Origin: SHZL01 sp963708905
GTDB taxonomy: Bacteria; Pseudomonadota; Gammaproteobacteria; Xanthomonadales; SZUA-36
Direction of reading: 5' to 3'
Assembly: GCA_963708905.1 (NCBI GenBank)
Contig: CAVPUV010000069.1
Coordinates: 21,357 to 85,356 of the forward strand
Length of the DNA stretch: 64,000 nt
The translations under genes were made by a program, and so were the position numbers. Of this stretch, positions 62,801-64,000 are shown piece after piece (positions within the stretch are counted from its first letter, which is position 1; each line of letters starts with the position of its first letter). The notes under the pieces are model-generated. The model ran no database searches, was not told the origin of the DNA, and saw nothing but the letters and a program-made list of their open reading frames with translations.

Positions 62801-63857
62801 ATTCAACAAAGTTACCGATTTTACATCCGGATGCCAGATGAGTACCTGATCTTAGGCGAGCAAAAGGGCCTATCTCGCAATTACTTCCAATGTGACAACC
62901 TTCTAATACACTATTGGCCTGTATGGTACATCCTGCTTCCAGGGTTACGTTGGTTAAGCTGCAATTAGGGCCTATGTGACAGCCGTCACCAAGAACTACG
63001 GTTCCAGTAAAGACACAATTGATGTCAATGTACACGTCTTTGCCACATTCAAGTTCACCACGCAGGTCAAAGCGATTGGCATCAGCTAAAGCAACTCCGC
63101 GCTCTAAAAATTGTTCTGCCGTTCGTTTTTGCCATACGCGTTCCAGTTGCTGTAATTGTAAACGATTATTAACTCCCTGGACTTCAGACAGATGTTCAGC
63201 TGCCAATGAGGTAATAGGCGTTTGATTTGCTACTGCCATGGCAATAATTTCTGTCAGGTAATATTCGCCCTGAGCATTACTATTGCTTAATCGTGGCAAC
63301 CATACTTCCAAATCTGCTGCTTTTGCGCAACATATGCCTGTATAAATTTCTTTTATATTCTTTTCTTGCTCATTTGCATCCTTTTCTTCTACAATGGCAT
63401 AAATTTCACCTTGGTTGTTTCTAACAATACGCCCAAGACCATGAGGGTCTTCGGGATGTGCAACCAGGAGTGCTAAAACGGATTGATGTGTGTTTGTGGG
63501 GGTTCCACATTCAATGAGTGACTTAAGAGTATTCATTTGAATGAGAGGAACATCCGCAGACAATATCAGGACTTGTGCTTGTGGCGGAATATGAGGCAAG
63601 GCTTGCATTACCGCATGCCCAGTGCCAAGTTGTTCTGCCTGATGTACCCAATGCACCGGTAAATCAGGGAGTGAATTCTTTAATTGTTCACCACCATGCC
63701 CATAAATTACATGGATTGCATCAGGATTTAATTGCTGTGCAGTTTCTACTACTCGAGTTAGCATGGCCTTGCCAGCTATCTGGTGAAGAACCTTGGGGGT
63801 ATTGGAATACATTCTTTTACCTTGACCCGCAGCTAAAATAATAATTTGTAAATTCAT
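62801..63857 (-). CDS. glmU: GlmU bifunctional uridylyltransferase/acetyltransferase, C-terminally truncated
   Basis: From ATG 63857: IILAAGQGKRMYSNTPKVLHQIAGKAML is the uridylyltransferase signature, followed by GTGHAVMQALPHI and the left-handed beta-helix repeats (YIDINCVFTGTVVLGDGCHIGPNCSL). Homology ends at CKIGNFVE, about residue 352 of 455, so the acetyl-CoA site is lost. Base composition is clearly more AT-rich than anything upstream, resembling Legionella or Coxiella relatives. The upstream region 63858-63976 is AT-rich and holds the divergent promoters. Confidence 0.88.
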
Positions 63858-63976
63858 GAGATTTGTGATTTCCTAGGTTAGGTTGTACGAATGGGAGTTG
63901 TATTAACCAGTCTGTTTTAATGTTTATGATTTAAGGATTAGTATAATAAATAAGTTGCTGTTAAAGGAGTAGGGCA

Positions 63977-64000
63977 ATGACAATATTTCTAAAAGTTTTA
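63977..64000 (+). CDS. Start of a CDS cut by the window edge
   Basis: ATG 63977 is preceded by aaaggag at 63963-63969, an excellent ribosome-binding site. Only eight codons (MTIFLKVL) are visible. Divergent from glmU. No identity can be given. Confidence 0.5.

Noticed and set aside
61154..62809. 551-codon minus-strand frame as one protein
   Set aside because: Only the slt part (61836-62800) is real; the rest is antisense to scpA, fused by the sequence join.
61247..62968. 573-codon plus-strand frame as a long ScpA
   Set aside because: Homology to ScpA ends at residue 196; beyond that it is antisense to slt and glmU.
1..64000. tRNA, rRNA and CRISPR arrays
   Set aside because: None recognised by eye; short or degenerate RNA genes could be missed without a covariance search.

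Overview
The window looks like a metagenome-assembled contig. About 60 kb (positions 1 to roughly 60,310) carry mostly gammaproteobacterial-type genes: a CioAB cyanide-insensitive oxidase, TrkH with a KdpDE-like pair, CorA, MtgA, PBP7-type endopeptidase, the PA2778/PA2779 pair and an IPTL-CTERM surface protein. The last 3.7 kb change abruptly. An EgtB N-terminus runs in frame into the C-terminus of ribosomal protein L20, followed by an actinobacterial-type TrmH and ScpA (60,319-61,834). Then comes an interior piece of a soluble lytic transglycosylase (61,836-62,800), then an AT-rich, Legionella/Coxiella-like GlmU fragment (62,801-63,857). These joins are best read as assembly chimeras.

Layout. 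0-4.8 kb: methylmalonyl-CoA mutase remnant cut by an IS1634-type element, a di-heme cytochrome c and a glutathione transferase. 4.9-10.8 kb: a probable Fur-regulated iron locus. A porin, a flavinylated FMN-binding protein and a PepSY membrane protein face an ApbE flavin transferase and an FTR1 permease fused to cytochrome c. 10.9-17.1 kb: peptide transporter, cell-wall enzymes, an atypical SDR, an atypical racemase-fold protein and a divergent Nramp-like transporter. 17.1-30.2 kb: an accessory region with a broken UbiD gene, an M3 peptidase, a large permease/VCBS/UnbV fusion, an IPTL-CTERM protein, a frameshifted amidohydrolase, two degenerate J-domain genes and a truncated ISAzo13 transposase. 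30.3-37.8 kb: methyltransferase, cytochrome c/NTF2 fusion, cioAB, and a MoaD / BNR-repeat / ThiF sulfur-carrier group split by a complete IS630 element. 38-45.9 kb: TrkH and KdpDE-like genes, a serine hydrolase, DoxX, pirin and PCMT. 45.9-60.3 kb: membrane spermidine-synthase-like protein, TonB receptor, a nucleotidyltransferase/CDP-alcohol phosphotransferase group, CorA, an aldo/keto reductase and the PA2778/PA2779 pair.

Two themes run across the window. First, a ~156-bp repeat occurs three times (17.1, 27.3 and 38.1 kb). It starts TAGTG, ends in a TA, and in two copies folds into five consecutive hairpins that all have six-nucleotide loops. One copy keeps long terminal inverted repeats resembling those of the IS630 element in the same window, so it is probably an IS630-type MITE. 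Second, many genes survive as shortened pieces in which the two ends are kept and the middle is lost, or carry single-base frameshifts. This could be genome decay or assembly error.
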